Positions 25,804 to 34,026 of a DNA stretch of 64,000 nt are shown here, in pieces. The translations under genes and the position numbers were made by a program. This stretch comes from JAHJDR01 sp964609965. GTDB taxonomy: Bacteria > UBA10199 > JADGCS01. The stretch spans positions 1 to 64,000 of the forward strand of contig CAZSTS010000004.1 in assembly GCA_964609965.1 (NCBI GenBank), written 5' to 3'. The notes beneath the pieces are model-generated. The model was not told the DNA's origin. It worked only from the letters and a program-made list of their open reading frames with translations, and did no database searches. Positions within the stretch are counted from its first letter, which is position 1, and every line of letters begins with the position of its first letter.

Positions 25804-27084
25804 TTAGCTTGTTTCGTCGTCGAGACGAAAAAGTTTTTTAAACAGAGACAGTGCCTCCGGTTTTGTCATTTCTTTTTGCGTTTTTAGCGATAAAACAGGA
25901 TCGTGCAAAATCTTGCTTACAACAGACTGCGTGAGCTTGTCTATCTTTTCTATGTCGTTTTGGCTTAAATGCACCAGCTTTGCCAGAGACTTTTTAAGCT
26001 CGGTTTTTCTTATGGTTTCGAATTTGTTTCCAAGGCCAGAAATTGTTGGCAAAACATCGGGCGCTAAACAGTTTTCATAAAACAGGGCCGCTTCTTCTTC
26101 GATAATGTTTTTTGCGTCATGGCACAAAAGATCACGGTTGTTTTTGTTTTTTTCTGTAATAGATTTTAGGTCGTCTAGATTATACAAGTACACATTATCA
26201 ACCGAAGAAGCCTTGGGCGAAACGTTTCGTGGCATACCAAGATCTATAATAAAAAGAGGCTGGTTTTTTCTGCCGCCCATTATTTCTTTAAGGCGTTCAA
26301 GGCTGAGTTCTGGCACGTTTCCTGTGGCAGATGTAATAATAACATCAATAGAGTTTAAAAGTTGAGAAAGTTCTTCTGGGGGAACGGCCTTTCCTAGGCC
26401 TTCTTCTTGTAGGGCCTGTGCTTTAGAAAAGGTTCTGTTGAGAATAAATGTGTCTTCTGGGGCCTCTTCCTTGAGGTGGCGCACAACTGTTTTACCAATT
26501 TTGCCGGCACCTAAGAGCAACAAAGAACGGTTTTTAAGGGAACCAAAAATTTTCTTTGCCAGCACAACAGCAACAGAACCAATAGAGACGTTTCCTTTGC
26601 TAATGTCGGTTTCGGTTTTGACTCGTTTGGCAACAAAGAGGGCGCGTTCAAAAAGCTTGTTAAGGTAATACCCTGTGGCCGAAAAATCCTGTGCTATTTG
26701 ATAGGCCTCTCGGACCTGTGCTGTGATCTGGTTTTCGCCAACAACTTGAGAGTCGAGACTCGAAACAACGTGAAAAAGATGGTTGATGGCGTCAGCCCCC
26801 TTTTTAGAATAGAGGATGGAGCTCCAATCTTTTTGTTCAGCGGCCTCTTTTTGATAGGGCTCTGTTAGTAGTTCAGAAAGGAGGTGTGCTGCTTCCTCGG
26901 GTTTTGTTGTGACACCATAAATCTCAACACGATTACACGTCGAAAGAATGATAGCTTCTTGGATAAAAGGGGAGTTGAGGGCTTTTGTAAAAACCTTTTG
27001 TTGGCTTTCTTTGTCTAAAGAGAGCTTTTCTCTGATTTCAATGGGAGCGGTTTTATGATTTATGCCAACGGTTATGTAATTCAT
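25804..27084 (-). CDS. hemA: Glutamyl-tRNA reductase
   Basis: 426 aa. GINHKTAPIEIREKL, the STCNRVEIY motif with the nucleophilic Cys, SLDSQVVGENQITAQVREAY, GAGKIGKTVVRHL (NADPH domain) and FIIDLGMPRNV are all present. It reduces glutamyl-tRNA(Glu) to glutamate-1-semialdehyde, the first step of C5 heme synthesis. The start overlaps the stop of the upstream hemX-like gene by four bases, indicating coupled translation. Confidence 0.97.
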   Translation of the reverse strand: MNYITVGINHKTAPIEIREKLSLDKESQQKVFTKALNSPFIQEAIILSTCNRVEIYGVTTKPEEAAHLLSELLTEPYQKEAAEQKDWSSILYSKKGADAINHLFHVVSSLDSQVVGENQITAQVREAYQIAQDFSATGYYLNKLFERALFVAKRVKTETDISKGNVSIGSVAVVLAKKIFGSLKNRSLLLLGAGKIGKTVVRHLKEEAPEDTFILNRTFSKAQALQEEGLGKAVPPEELSQLLNSIDVIITSATGNVPELSLERLKEIMGGRKNQPLFIIDLGMPRNVSPKASSVDNVYLYNLDDLKSITEKNKNNRDLLCHDAKNIIEEEAALFYENCLAPDVLPTISGLGNKFETIRKTELKKSLAKLVHLSQNDIEKIDKLTQSVVSKILHDPVLSLKTQKEMTKPEALSLFKKLFRLDDETS

Positions 27085-27929
27085 GATAAACCAATAATAA
27101 ACAGAAGAACCATACTAGAAAAACCTAAAAGCGACAAAAGCATGTTTTTGTGCCCTTGCCAGCCACGCATCACACGGAGATTTAAAAAGAAGGCAAACAA
27201 AATCCAATAAAAGAGACTCAAGACCTGTCTGATGTTGTCTATTTGAATATAGTGGCCGGTTCTTATTTTGGCGAATCCAGCACCAGAAATTATAACTAAA
27301 GTAAAAAGAATAAAACCAAAATAAAGGGCTTTGTCATGTGTGCTTTCTAAATCTGCCAGAGCAGGGAACTTGGCCACAACGCCCTCAAATCTTTTTTGTT
27401 TTATTTGTTTCTCGGAGAGTAAAAACATCAGTGCTGAAATAAAAGAAACCGACAAAACAGAGAGACATAGAAAAATACCAGCAAAGTGTAAGGTATAGAG
27501 AAGGCCTGCCAAAGATGTGGTTGCGTGTGCCCCTATAGCTGAATCAGAAAAAGAAATGACATTAAACACAACAATCAAAACAAGAAAAAAGGGCCCGCTT
27601 GTGTAATATTTCTTTGTAAAACAAAGGGTAATAAAAATAAGAGCCAAAATAAGTGAAGAAATCTGGAAGCAACCTAAATACCCATACTGTGTAAAAGAGG
27701 GTGCAGAAAAAAAGTGGAAGACAAGTGTTACGAATTGTAACAAGGCTGCTATAACCGTCAGCCGCAGCCCAATGGCCGAGAGCCGTGGTTGTTTAGTTAA
27801 GAGGCGAACAAGGTAAAAAAGTGTTGCTAACAAATAAAGACCTAAAACAGTTATAAAAGAATATAATAACATGAAAGTCCTCACAGTAAAGTTCGCCGGA
27901 TATTTAGGGTGATTGGCATGTGATTGCAA
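27081..27929 (-). CDS. hemX: HemX/CcsA-type cytochrome c assembly membrane protein
   Basis: 282 aa with about eight hydrophobic segments. It has the CcsA-family pattern: YTLHFAGIFLCLSVLSVSFISALMFLL near the centre, and FGFILFTLVIISGAGFAK followed by YWILFAFFLNLRVMRGWQGHKN near the end. HemX proteins are linked to hemA and influence its level; related CcsA proteins handle heme for cytochrome c. The tryptophan-rich heme-binding WWD motif of CcsA is not evident, favouring HemX. Confidence 0.85.
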   Translation of the reverse strand: MQSHANHPKYPANFTVRTFMLLYSFITVLGLYLLATLFYLVRLLTKQPRLSAIGLRLTVIAALLQFVTLVFHFFSAPSFTQYGYLGCFQISSLILALIFITLCFTKKYYTSGPFFLVLIVVFNVISFSDSAIGAHATTSLAGLLYTLHFAGIFLCLSVLSVSFISALMFLLSEKQIKQKRFEGVVAKFPALADLESTHDKALYFGFILFTLVIISGAGFAKIRTGHYIQIDNIRQVLSLFYWILFAFFLNLRVMRGWQGHKNMLLSLLGFSSMVLLFIIGLS

Positions 27930-27972
27930 GGGTGTTGGGGGTTTTCTCCGCGCGGCTTATATTGAGCTGATA

Positions 27973-28590
27973 TTACAGAGCTTTTTCGATTTCTTTCAAC
28001 AGGGCGCTTAGGGCCTTGCCTCTGTGAGATATCTTGTTTTTTTCTTTTGAAGAAATCTCAGCCATGGTCATGCCATGGTCTTCAAGAAAGAAATAGGGAT
28101 CATAACCAAATCCATTTTCACCCTTTGGAATTGTTGTTATTGCCCCTTCACAGATTTCTTCAATTTCTTTTTCAGAGCCATCAGGCAAGATAAGAACCAT
28201 GGCACAAGTAAAATGGGCTGAGGGATCAAAATCAGACTGCTTATTAATTTCGGCCACAAGCTTTTCATTATTGTCTTTTGTTTCAGCTTTCTCCCCTGCA
28301 AAGCGCGCAGACTGAACACCAGGAAGCCCTCCTAGTCCATCGCAGGAAAGACCAGAGTCGTCTGCGAGAACATAGTAATGAGTGATGGGCGATGAGTGAT
28401 GAGAAAGAAAATCTTTAAATGCGCGGGCTTTGATGTGGGCGTTTTCAAGGAATGTTGCGCCTGTTTCTTCGGGAGAGGTGAGTTCTGGAAAATCGAACAG
28501 AGATTTAACTTCAAAGTCTAATCCTTCAAGCATTTGCTTGATCTCACGGATTTTGTGTTCGTTTTTTGAGGCTATGTATAGGGTGTTCAT
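27973..28590 (-). CDS. rdgB: XTP/dITP pyrophosphatase (RdgB/HAM1)
   Basis: 205 aa. IASKNEHKIREIKQ, ETGATFLENAHIKAR, LADDSGLSCDGLGGLPGVQSARFAGE, FGYDPYFF and KNKISHRGKAL are family motifs. It hydrolyses non-canonical purine nucleoside triphosphates to protect DNA. An insertion of about ten residues (SHHSSPITHYY) before LADDSGL is encoded by a slipped repeat (28375-28407) and is unusual for the family. AAAGGA lies about ten bases upstream of the ATG. It follows rph by 12 bases. Confidence 0.96.
   Translation of the reverse strand: MNTLYIASKNEHKIREIKQMLEGLDFEVKSLFDFPELTSPEETGATFLENAHIKARAFKDFLSHHSSPITHYYVLADDSGLSCDGLGGLPGVQSARFAGEKAETKDNNEKLVAEINKQSDFDPSAHFTCAMVLILPDGSEKEIEEICEGAITTIPKGENGFGYDPYFFLEDHGMTMAEISSKEKNKISHRGKALSALLKEIEKAL
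28375..28407. repeat. Slipped ATGAGTG word repeat inside rdgB
   Basis: AATGAGTGATGGGCGATGA followed by GTGATGAGAAAG. Nineteen bases at its start match, with two differences, the reverse complement of the repeat at the end of slt (53121-53186), so the two belong to one dispersed family. It adds codons to RdgB without breaking the frame. Confidence 0.7.
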
Positions 28591-28602
28591 GGATGGCGTC
28601 CT

Positions 28603-29328
28603 TTATTTTATTGATTTGGTCTGAAGTCTAAACAACTCCTTTGCTCCTTTTTGGGCTAGGTTTTTCATGGCCACAAGACTCGTAAACGAAAAGGGGTTGT
28701 GTTCTGCTGTTCCCTGGACTTCGACAAACTTTCCGTCACCCGTCATAACAAAATTCATGTCTACCTCAACCGAAGAATCCTCGTCATAATCAAGGTCAAG
28801 AACTGGCACGCCATTTTTCACCCCGCAACTAATCGCGCAAACAGGTTTGAGAAAGGGGTTTTTAGTGATAAGTTTCTTTTTTAATAATTTCTTAATAGCC
28901 AATGCCAAAGCCACATAGCCGCCTGTAATGCTTGCACAACGTGTGCCCCCATCAGCCTGAAGCACATCACAATCTATGACAATTTGTCTTTCACCAAGCT
29001 TTTCTAGATCAACACTCGCTCTTAGCGCTCTTCCGATAAGCCGTGAGATTTCCATGGTGCGACCTGACTGTTTTCCTTTTTTTGCCTCTCTGGCCATGCG
29101 ATCATGCGTTGATCTTGGGAGCATGCCATACTCTGCTGTGACCCAGCCTTTTCCGGTATTCTTTAAGAAAGGAGGCACCCTTTCTTCTGCGCTCGCATTG
29201 CAAAGGACCTTGGTGTTTCCCATGGTAATGAGAACAGAGCCTTCTGCATACTTTGTGTAATTTTTCTTTATAATTGTTTTACGTAATTGATTGGGCTTTC
29301 TGCCAGCTTTTCGTTTAATATTTTTCAT
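28603..29328 (-). CDS. rph: Ribonuclease PH
   Basis: 241 aa from the ATG at 29328 (AAGGAA about nine bases upstream, one base after the glycosyltransferase stop). GNTKVLCNASAEERVPPFLK, GWVTAEYGMLPRSTHDR, RLIGRALRASVDLEKLGERQIVIDCDVLQADGGTRCASITGGYVAL and the C-terminal TAEHNPFS are hallmark segments. It trims the 3' ends of tRNA precursors by phosphorolysis. It lies in a glycosyltransferase-rph-rdgB cluster; rph-rdgB is a common pair. Confidence 0.97.
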   Translation of the reverse strand: MKNIKRKAGRKPNQLRKTIIKKNYTKYAEGSVLITMGNTKVLCNASAEERVPPFLKNTGKGWVTAEYGMLPRSTHDRMAREAKKGKQSGRTMEISRLIGRALRASVDLEKLGERQIVIDCDVLQADGGTRCASITGGYVALALAIKKLLKKKLITKNPFLKPVCAISCGVKNGVPVLDLDYDEDSSVEVDMNFVMTGDGKFVEVQGTAEHNPFSFTSLVAMKNLAQKGAKELFRLQTKSIK

Positions 29329-29329
29329 T

Positions 29330-30100
29330 TCAATTATTCCTTTTTCCTTTATCAATAATATTTCTTTTATATTCTAGCTCTTCGCTTACCTGGCGCCTTT
29401 GTTCGGCAGAGAGATAATCTTCTTTGAGAAGTTTTTCCAGTGAGTAAATGCGATATTTATCCATGACGGGAAAGGCTTTAGAAAGCTGGTCTTCGTGGCC
29501 ACCGAACTTTGTGACCAGGGCTTTTTTAATAAAACCAACTTCATGTTTAGCAAGTATTCTTAACCAGAGATCATAGTCTTCACATGTTTTGAGAGATTCA
29601 TCAAAGCCTCCTGTTTCGCAAAACAAAGACTTTTTCATCATCACGCTCGAGCAACAAACCAGGCAAAGCCTTAAGCTCTGCTCAAAAATGTCACCTTCAC
29701 GAATTGTGTGCTTTTTCATTTTGTTCACACGCTTTGAATCGCGTATCCATACATCATCTGTTTGTGAGATGAGAATGTCTCGATTCTTGTCATGAAACCG
29801 GATTTGTTCACTGAGCTTGTGTTTGAGCCAAAGGTCATCTGAGTCCAAAAAAGAAATCCAATCAGCTTGTGCTTTTTCTACCCCAAAGTTTCTAGCAGCA
29901 GCCACCCCCTTGTTTTCAGCTCGAAAATATTTGAGCCTGGGGTCTGTGTAGTTTTTGATCCACAAAGCCGTGTTATCTGTTGATCCATCATCCACAACAA
30001 TAACTTCAAGATCCTTGTAAGACTGTCTTAAAACAGAGTCTATGGCCCGGAAAACAGGTCCTTGGCGATTATAGGTGGGTATGATGATTGATATGAGCAT
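29330..30100 (-). CDS. Family 2 glycosyltransferase
   Basis: 256 aa GT-A fold: SIIIPTYNRQGPVFRAIDSVLRQSY, VIVVDDGSTDNT, NKGVAAARNFGVEKAQADWISFLDSDDLW (DxD-type metal site), GGFDESLKTCEDYDLWLR. It transfers an unidentified sugar from a nucleotide donor, probably for surface polysaccharide. There is no membrane segment. No ribosome site is visible. AT-rich slipped repeats (AAAAATG words, 30107-30165) occupy the gap to the tonB-like gene. Confidence 0.92.
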   Translation of the reverse strand: MLISIIIPTYNRQGPVFRAIDSVLRQSYKDLEVIVVDDGSTDNTALWIKNYTDPRLKYFRAENKGVAAARNFGVEKAQADWISFLDSDDLWLKHKLSEQIRFHDKNRDILISQTDDVWIRDSKRVNKMKKHTIREGDIFEQSLRLCLVCCSSVMMKKSLFCETGGFDESLKTCEDYDLWLRILAKHEVGFIKKALVTKFGGHEDQLSKAFPVMDKYRIYSLEKLLKEDYLSAEQRRQVSEELEYKRNIIDKGKRNN

Positions 30101-30166
30101 TTAATTGAAAAATGAAAAATACATAAATGAAAAATGGAAAAATATATTTTCAAATAAATATTTAAG

Positions 30167-30775
30167 TTATTCACTCAGCTTATATTCTAGCGCTAGGGCA
30201 ATGGTGTTTTGGTAATAAGGAAAAGGGGCCGCTTTTTTAATTGATGAAACAGCGGCCTTATCTAAAACCGAATGGCCAGAACCAGAGGTCACTTTCACAT
30301 AATCTAATGTGCCTTTAGCGTTTATTTTAAAATTTAATGTTACGCTCCCTATCCAGCCTCTTTCCTTGGCCATGAGGGGATAGTGTTTTTCCTGCATGAT
30401 CTTTTTTCGAATCAAAGCCAGTGTGTTTGGCGCTGTTGATGAAACCATCCCCGCACTGTCAAGACCTGAACCGGAGCCGCCTGCAGGCGTGTTGGACGCT
30501 CCTGTTCCCGATGCCATTGGTCCTGTGGGCCTATGGGCCTTGGGTCCTTTGGTTTTTTTTATGGATTTTCCATTGGCGCGTAGGCGCGTAGGTGCGTAGG
30601 TGCGCAAAGACTTCAAATCAACATAAGAAACGCGATACTGACCAGAGCTTAAGCCCCCAGACCAGAGCGAAGATTTTTTTGATATTTTTGAAACAAGGGC
30701 GAATCCACCAATGATTCCTATATGGAGGAGGATGGAAAAACAAAGAGTGATAATAAGTTTATTATTAACAGACAC
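30167..30775 (-). CDS. TonB-family energy-transducer-like protein
   Basis: 202 aa from GTG 30775, overlapping the pyrC end by 11 bases; the start is not certain. There is an N-terminal membrane helix (LIITLCFSILLHIGIIGGFALV), a Pro/Gly/Ser-rich linker and a C-terminal TonB domain (LIRKKIMQEKHYPLMAKERGWIGSVTLNFKI...GTLDYVKVTSGSGHSVLDKAAVSSIKKAAPFPYY). TonB proteins couple the proton-motive force to outer-membrane receptors, but no exbB/exbD is present here; TonB-domain proteins also serve other envelope roles. An 8-bp tandem repeat lies in the linker (30575-30606). Confidence 0.88.
   Translation of the reverse strand: MSVNNKLIITLCFSILLHIGIIGGFALVSKISKKSSLWSGGLSSGQYRVSYVDLKSLRTYAPTRLRANGKSIKKTKGPKAHRPTGPMASGTGASNTPAGGSGSGLDSAGMVSSTAPNTLALIRKKIMQEKHYPLMAKERGWIGSVTLNFKINAKGTLDYVKVTSGSGHSVLDKAAVSSIKKAAPFPYYQNTIALALEYKLSE
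30575..30606. repeat. Four tandem 8-bp units (GGYGCGTA) inside the tonB-like gene
   Basis: GGCGCGTA, GGCGCGTA, GGTGCGTA and GGTGCGCA in immediate succession. They encode the RTYAPTRLRAN part of the linker on the minus strand. The unit length is not a multiple of three, so gain or loss of a unit would shift the frame. Confidence 0.75.
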
Positions 30776-32060
30776 CTGATTTGCTATCGTATTTAAGGTT
30801 GCCAGCAACAAAGGTTTTTATCACACGGCCTTTGAGTTTTGTATTTATAAAAGGAGAGTTCTTGCTTTTTGAAACGATTTTGTCTTCTTCGTAGGTCCAT
30901 TCTGCTTGAGGGTCAAAGAGTGTGATGTCCGCTAAGGCGCCTACAGAGAGGGTTCCCTTAGGCAAAGAGAAAACTTTTGCTGGTTTGTTTGTAAAAAGCG
31001 AGACCATGTCTTTTAAGCCAAGATATTTTTCTCTTACAAGGTTAAGAGAAATCGACAGCGCTGTTTCGAGGCCTATAATGCCAAAGGCTGCGTAATCAAA
31101 CTCAACTTCTTTCTCAATAACGCCATGTGGGGCGTGATCTGTGGCAATGGCATCAATGACACCCTCTTTGATGGCGTCTCTTAATGTTTGCACATCCTCA
31201 CCGGTTCTCAAAGGGGGGCACATCTTGAAATTGGTATCATAGCCGGCCACTGACTCGTCTGTTAGTGTAAAATGATGTGGTGTGACCTCGCAAGTGACTT
31301 TGGCGCCTCTTTTCTTTGCCGCTTTAATGAGGCGAACACCAACAGCTGTCGAGACATGGCCCACATGAAGTCTTGCATCACAAAGCTCTGCTAACATGAT
31401 GTCTCTGGCAATGATAATGTCCTCTGCGGCGTTTGGAATGCTAGGCAGACCAAGCTTTGTTGACATAATAGACTCATTCATGTGGCCGCCTTTAGCCAGG
31501 CATGCTTCGATAGAATGAGTTGTAACAGGGAGATTAAAACTTCGGGCATAGTCAAAAGCAAGCCGCATAAGCTTGGAATCCTGAACTGTATTTCCATCGT
31601 CTGATATGGCGACACAACCTGCTTCGAAAAGCTCTCCTACATTGGCAAGTTCTTCGCCTTTTAGTCCTTTGGTAATGGCTCCAATTGGAAAAACATGGCA
31701 ACAGCCAGTGTCCCTTGTTTGTTTAAGGATAAAATCTGTGACGCTGGCGCTATCATTGATAGGGTTTGTGTTGGCCATACAGCAGACCGAAGTAAATCCT
31801 CCCGCAACAGCGGCAGCGGTTCCTGTATGAATGGTTTCTTTATATTCAAAACCAGGCTCTCTTAAATGGCTATGAAGATCAATGAAGCCTGGCGAAACAA
31901 CAAGGCCGGAGGCGTCGACAACGTTAGCATCCGAAGCATTTATTTTGCCTTTAGGTGCGACTTCTTTGATTTTGTCATCAAGAATAAGGATGTCGAAATC
32001 ACCGTCGATATTGTTTTCGGGATCAATGACATGTCCGTTTGTGATAAGGGTTTTATTCAT
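30765..32060 (-). CDS. pyrC: Dihydroorotase
   Basis: 431 aa class I dihydroorotase. VVSPGFIDLHSHLREPGFEYKETI carries the metal-binding HxH; GGFTSVCCMANTNP, TTHSIE, LHVGHVST, EVTPHHF and AIATDHAPHG supply the rest of the binuclear zinc site. It cyclises carbamoyl aspartate to dihydroorotate in UMP synthesis. The gene follows pyrB by two bases and is coupled to the tonB-like gene downstream. Confidence 0.97.
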   Translation of the reverse strand: MNKTLITNGHVIDPENNIDGDFDILILDDKIKEVAPKGKINASDANVVDASGLVVSPGFIDLHSHLREPGFEYKETIHTGTAAAVAGGFTSVCCMANTNPINDSASVTDFILKQTRDTGCCHVFPIGAITKGLKGEELANVGELFEAGCVAISDDGNTVQDSKLMRLAFDYARSFNLPVTTHSIEACLAKGGHMNESIMSTKLGLPSIPNAAEDIIIARDIMLAELCDARLHVGHVSTAVGVRLIKAAKKRGAKVTCEVTPHHFTLTDESVAGYDTNFKMCPPLRTGEDVQTLRDAIKEGVIDAIATDHAPHGVIEKEVEFDYAAFGIIGLETALSISLNLVREKYLGLKDMVSLFTNKPAKVFSLPKGTLSVGALADITLFDPQAEWTYEEDKIVSKSKNSPFINTKLKGRVIKTFVAGNLKYDSKSGVC

Positions 32061-32062
32061 AT

Positions 32063-32998
32063 TTATAAACTCATGCTTTGAGCTCCACTGAGCAAATATA
32101 AAAGTGCCATGCGCACAGAAACACCATTTGTTACCTGGTCTAAAATAACAGAATAAGGTCCATCAGCAATTTCTGGATCAATTTCTACGCCACGGTTCAC
32201 AGGGCCTGGGTGCATGATAAGAACGTCTTTTTTTGTGACGCTTATAGAGTTTGAGTTAAGTCCAAAACATCTGGAGTACTCACGTAACGAAGGAAAAGGA
32301 GATTGTTTGATGCGTTCCATTTGAATTCTGAGCATCATGATAATGTCTGCGCCTTCAATTCCCTGTTTAAGGTTGTAATGGACATCTACGCCTAGGTCTT
32401 TAATCGCACAAGGCATCATGGATGCAGGGCCTACAAGAGAAACGCTGGCGCCCATTTTTTGAAAACAATAAATATTAGATCTAGCAACTCGTGAGTGCGA
32501 TATGTCACCGACAATGGCCACACGTAAACCGTCTACTTTTTTCTTGTTTTGGATGACTGTGAGCATATCAAGAAGCGCCTGCGATGGGTGTTCATGAGCC
32601 CCATCACCTGCATTAATGACCGAGGTGTTGTCGAGATATCTTGCAAGAATGTTTGAGGCTCCAGGAGAGCTGTGACGACAAACAAGAATATTGGGCTGCA
32701 TGGCTTCAAGATTTTTGGCTGTGTCTAATAAAGACTCGCCTTTTGATGCAGCGCTACTCGAAGATGAAATGTTTACAACATCTGCCGAAAGTCTTTTTCC
32801 TGCAAGCTCAAAGCTTGTTCGAGTTCGAGTTGAGTTTTCGTAAAAAATGTTGATAACAGTTTTTCCTCTTAAGGTAGGAACTTTTTTAATGGAGCGGGTG
32901 TTGACCTCTGCAAACATTGTGGCTGTTTCTAAGATGCCTTCGATTTCTTCGCGTGAAAGGTCTGCGATTCCTAAAATATCTTTTCGTTTAAGTTTCAT
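32063..32998 (-). CDS. pyrB: Aspartate carbamoyltransferase catalytic subunit
   Basis: 311 aa. FYENSTRTRTSFELAGKRL is the carbamoyl-phosphate site; SSSSAASKGESLLDT, VCRHSSPGAS, HEHPSQALLDMLTV and MHPGPVNRGVEI follow. It condenses carbamoyl phosphate and aspartate. A regulatory pyrI is absent, and control is more likely through pyrR. It begins one base after the pyrR stop. Confidence 0.97.
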   Translation of the reverse strand: MKLKRKDILGIADLSREEIEGILETATMFAEVNTRSIKKVPTLRGKTVINIFYENSTRTRTSFELAGKRLSADVVNISSSSSAASKGESLLDTAKNLEAMQPNILVCRHSSPGASNILARYLDNTSVINAGDGAHEHPSQALLDMLTVIQNKKKVDGLRVAIVGDISHSRVARSNIYCFQKMGASVSLVGPASMMPCAIKDLGVDVHYNLKQGIEGADIIMMLRIQMERIKQSPFPSLREYSRCFGLNSNSISVTKKDVLIMHPGPVNRGVEIDPEIADGPYSVILDQVTNGVSVRMALLYLLSGAQSMSL

Positions 32999-32999
32999 T

Positions 33000-33533
33000 T
33001 TAATATTCCCCTTTTTCTAATAGGGTCACATCATCTTTGCCGTCTGTTTCTTCAAACATAACCTTAATGTTGTCAGTTGGTTTTGTGTCGATATTAAGCG
33101 CCGCTAAATCCGTGTCAATGGGCAGCTCTCTTCCGTGTCTTTTGGCCATGACAACAAGGTGAATTGATTTGGGCCTGCCTAAGTCAAAAAGTGCATCCAT
33201 AGCAGCTCGGATGGTTCTTCCTGTAAAAAGCACGTCATCTACAAGATAGACAGTCTTTCCACTCAGATCGAAATCAATTCTTGTTTCTTTAAGTGTGGGT
33301 GTGTCTGATGTTTCGGAAAGATCATCACGGTAGAGATTGATATCGAGAAAACCCTCGAGCACGGGCTTTCCTTGGTCCTTAAAAATCCTAACCAGACGGT
33401 TAGACAAAGGAACTCCGCGGGTGTGGATGCCAATAAAGACAAGGTTTGAACAATCTTTTTCTTGCTTGGAGATTGTTTCTACAAGCTTTTCTATTGCTGG
33501 AGCGAATTCTTCGGCTTTGAGTAGAGACTTCAT
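33000..33533 (-). CDS. pyrR: PyrR: pyr operon regulator / uracil phosphoribosyltransferase
   Basis: 177 aa. LVFIGIHTRGVPLSNRL, DINLYRDDL and the PRPP-binding VYLVDDVLFTGRTIRAAMDALFDLGRP are diagnostic. In Gram-positive bacteria PyrR binds leader RNA to attenuate the pyr operon; it also has UPRTase activity. First gene of pyrR-pyrB-pyrC. GAGGG precedes the ATG at good spacing. An intrinsic-terminator-like hairpin lies about 100 bases upstream on the same strand, but I see no consensus PyrR-binding loop. Confidence 0.96.
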   Translation of the reverse strand: MKSLLKAEEFAPAIEKLVETISKQEKDCSNLVFIGIHTRGVPLSNRLVRIFKDQGKPVLEGFLDINLYRDDLSETSDTPTLKETRIDFDLSGKTVYLVDDVLFTGRTIRAAMDALFDLGRPKSIHLVVMAKRHGRELPIDTDLAALNIDTKPTDNIKVMFEETDGKDDVTLLEKGEY

Positions 33534-33633
33534 ATACGTGCCCTCTTGATCAGCGGGTTAAATTGAGCAGTATATAGGGAATGATCAGTGGGATGTCAAT
33601 AAAGCCAGGGCCGTACAGACAAAGAAGCTCCAG

Positions 33634-33654
33634 AAAAAAAAGGTCTAGAAGACC
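33634..33654 (-). terminator. Intrinsic terminator or attenuator upstream of pyrR (leftward)
   Basis: On the minus strand GGTCT-TCT-AGACC is followed by eight T. It could end transcription arriving from the phosphohexomutase gene, or act as the pyr leader terminator. The stem is short (five pairs), so efficiency is uncertain. Confidence 0.55.
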
Positions 33655-33785
33655 CTGTAATCATATAATATCATTGGCAAAAACCATGAATATTTAATAC
33701 ACAACTTTTCTTTGGATACTGCGATACATTGGTTTGCGGGACAAATCATTTGACTCGCTCAAGGGGGAATGGGAGGATCATGTTC

Positions 33786-33974
33786 ATGTCTACACATAAA
33801 GGAAATATAATACCTTTATTATCAAAGCGCTATCTCAGAAAAGCAGGCACAGCATCAACTTCTCGCGTCATGCGGCACGTGGCAAAGGAAACAGCAAAAA
33901 TGGCTGTGGATAAAGAGAAGCCTAGTGTTCGTGTTTTAGAGCCTAAGGTTCGTGATGAGAAAGATGTGCATTAA
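33786..33974 (+). CDS. Small basic protein of unknown function, 62 aa
   Basis: The ATG at 33786 is preceded by GGGAGG at nine-base spacing; an ATG six bases earlier is too close. The product (MSTHKGNIIPLLSKRYLRKA start) is rich in Lys and Arg, largely helical-looking (VMRHVAKETAKMAVDKEK) and ends in a charged tail. The segment YLRKAGTASTSRVMRHVAKE vaguely recalls a histone-fold or small DNA-binding helix pair, but this is not a firm assignment. It stands alone on the + strand between two leftward operons. Confidence 0.6.
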   Translation: MSTHKGNIIPLLSKRYLRKAGTASTSRVMRHVAKETAKMAVDKEKPSVRVLEPKVRDEKDVH

Positions 33975-34026
33975 GGAGCCTGCTGTAAAACGTTCATCTG
34001 CTGCGCTGCTCGCTTCATCAGGGCGA

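Noticed and set aside
33534..33660. PyrR-binding leader RNA
   Set aside because: The hairpin and T run exist, but I could not find the conserved PyrR-binding loop, so only the terminator is reported.
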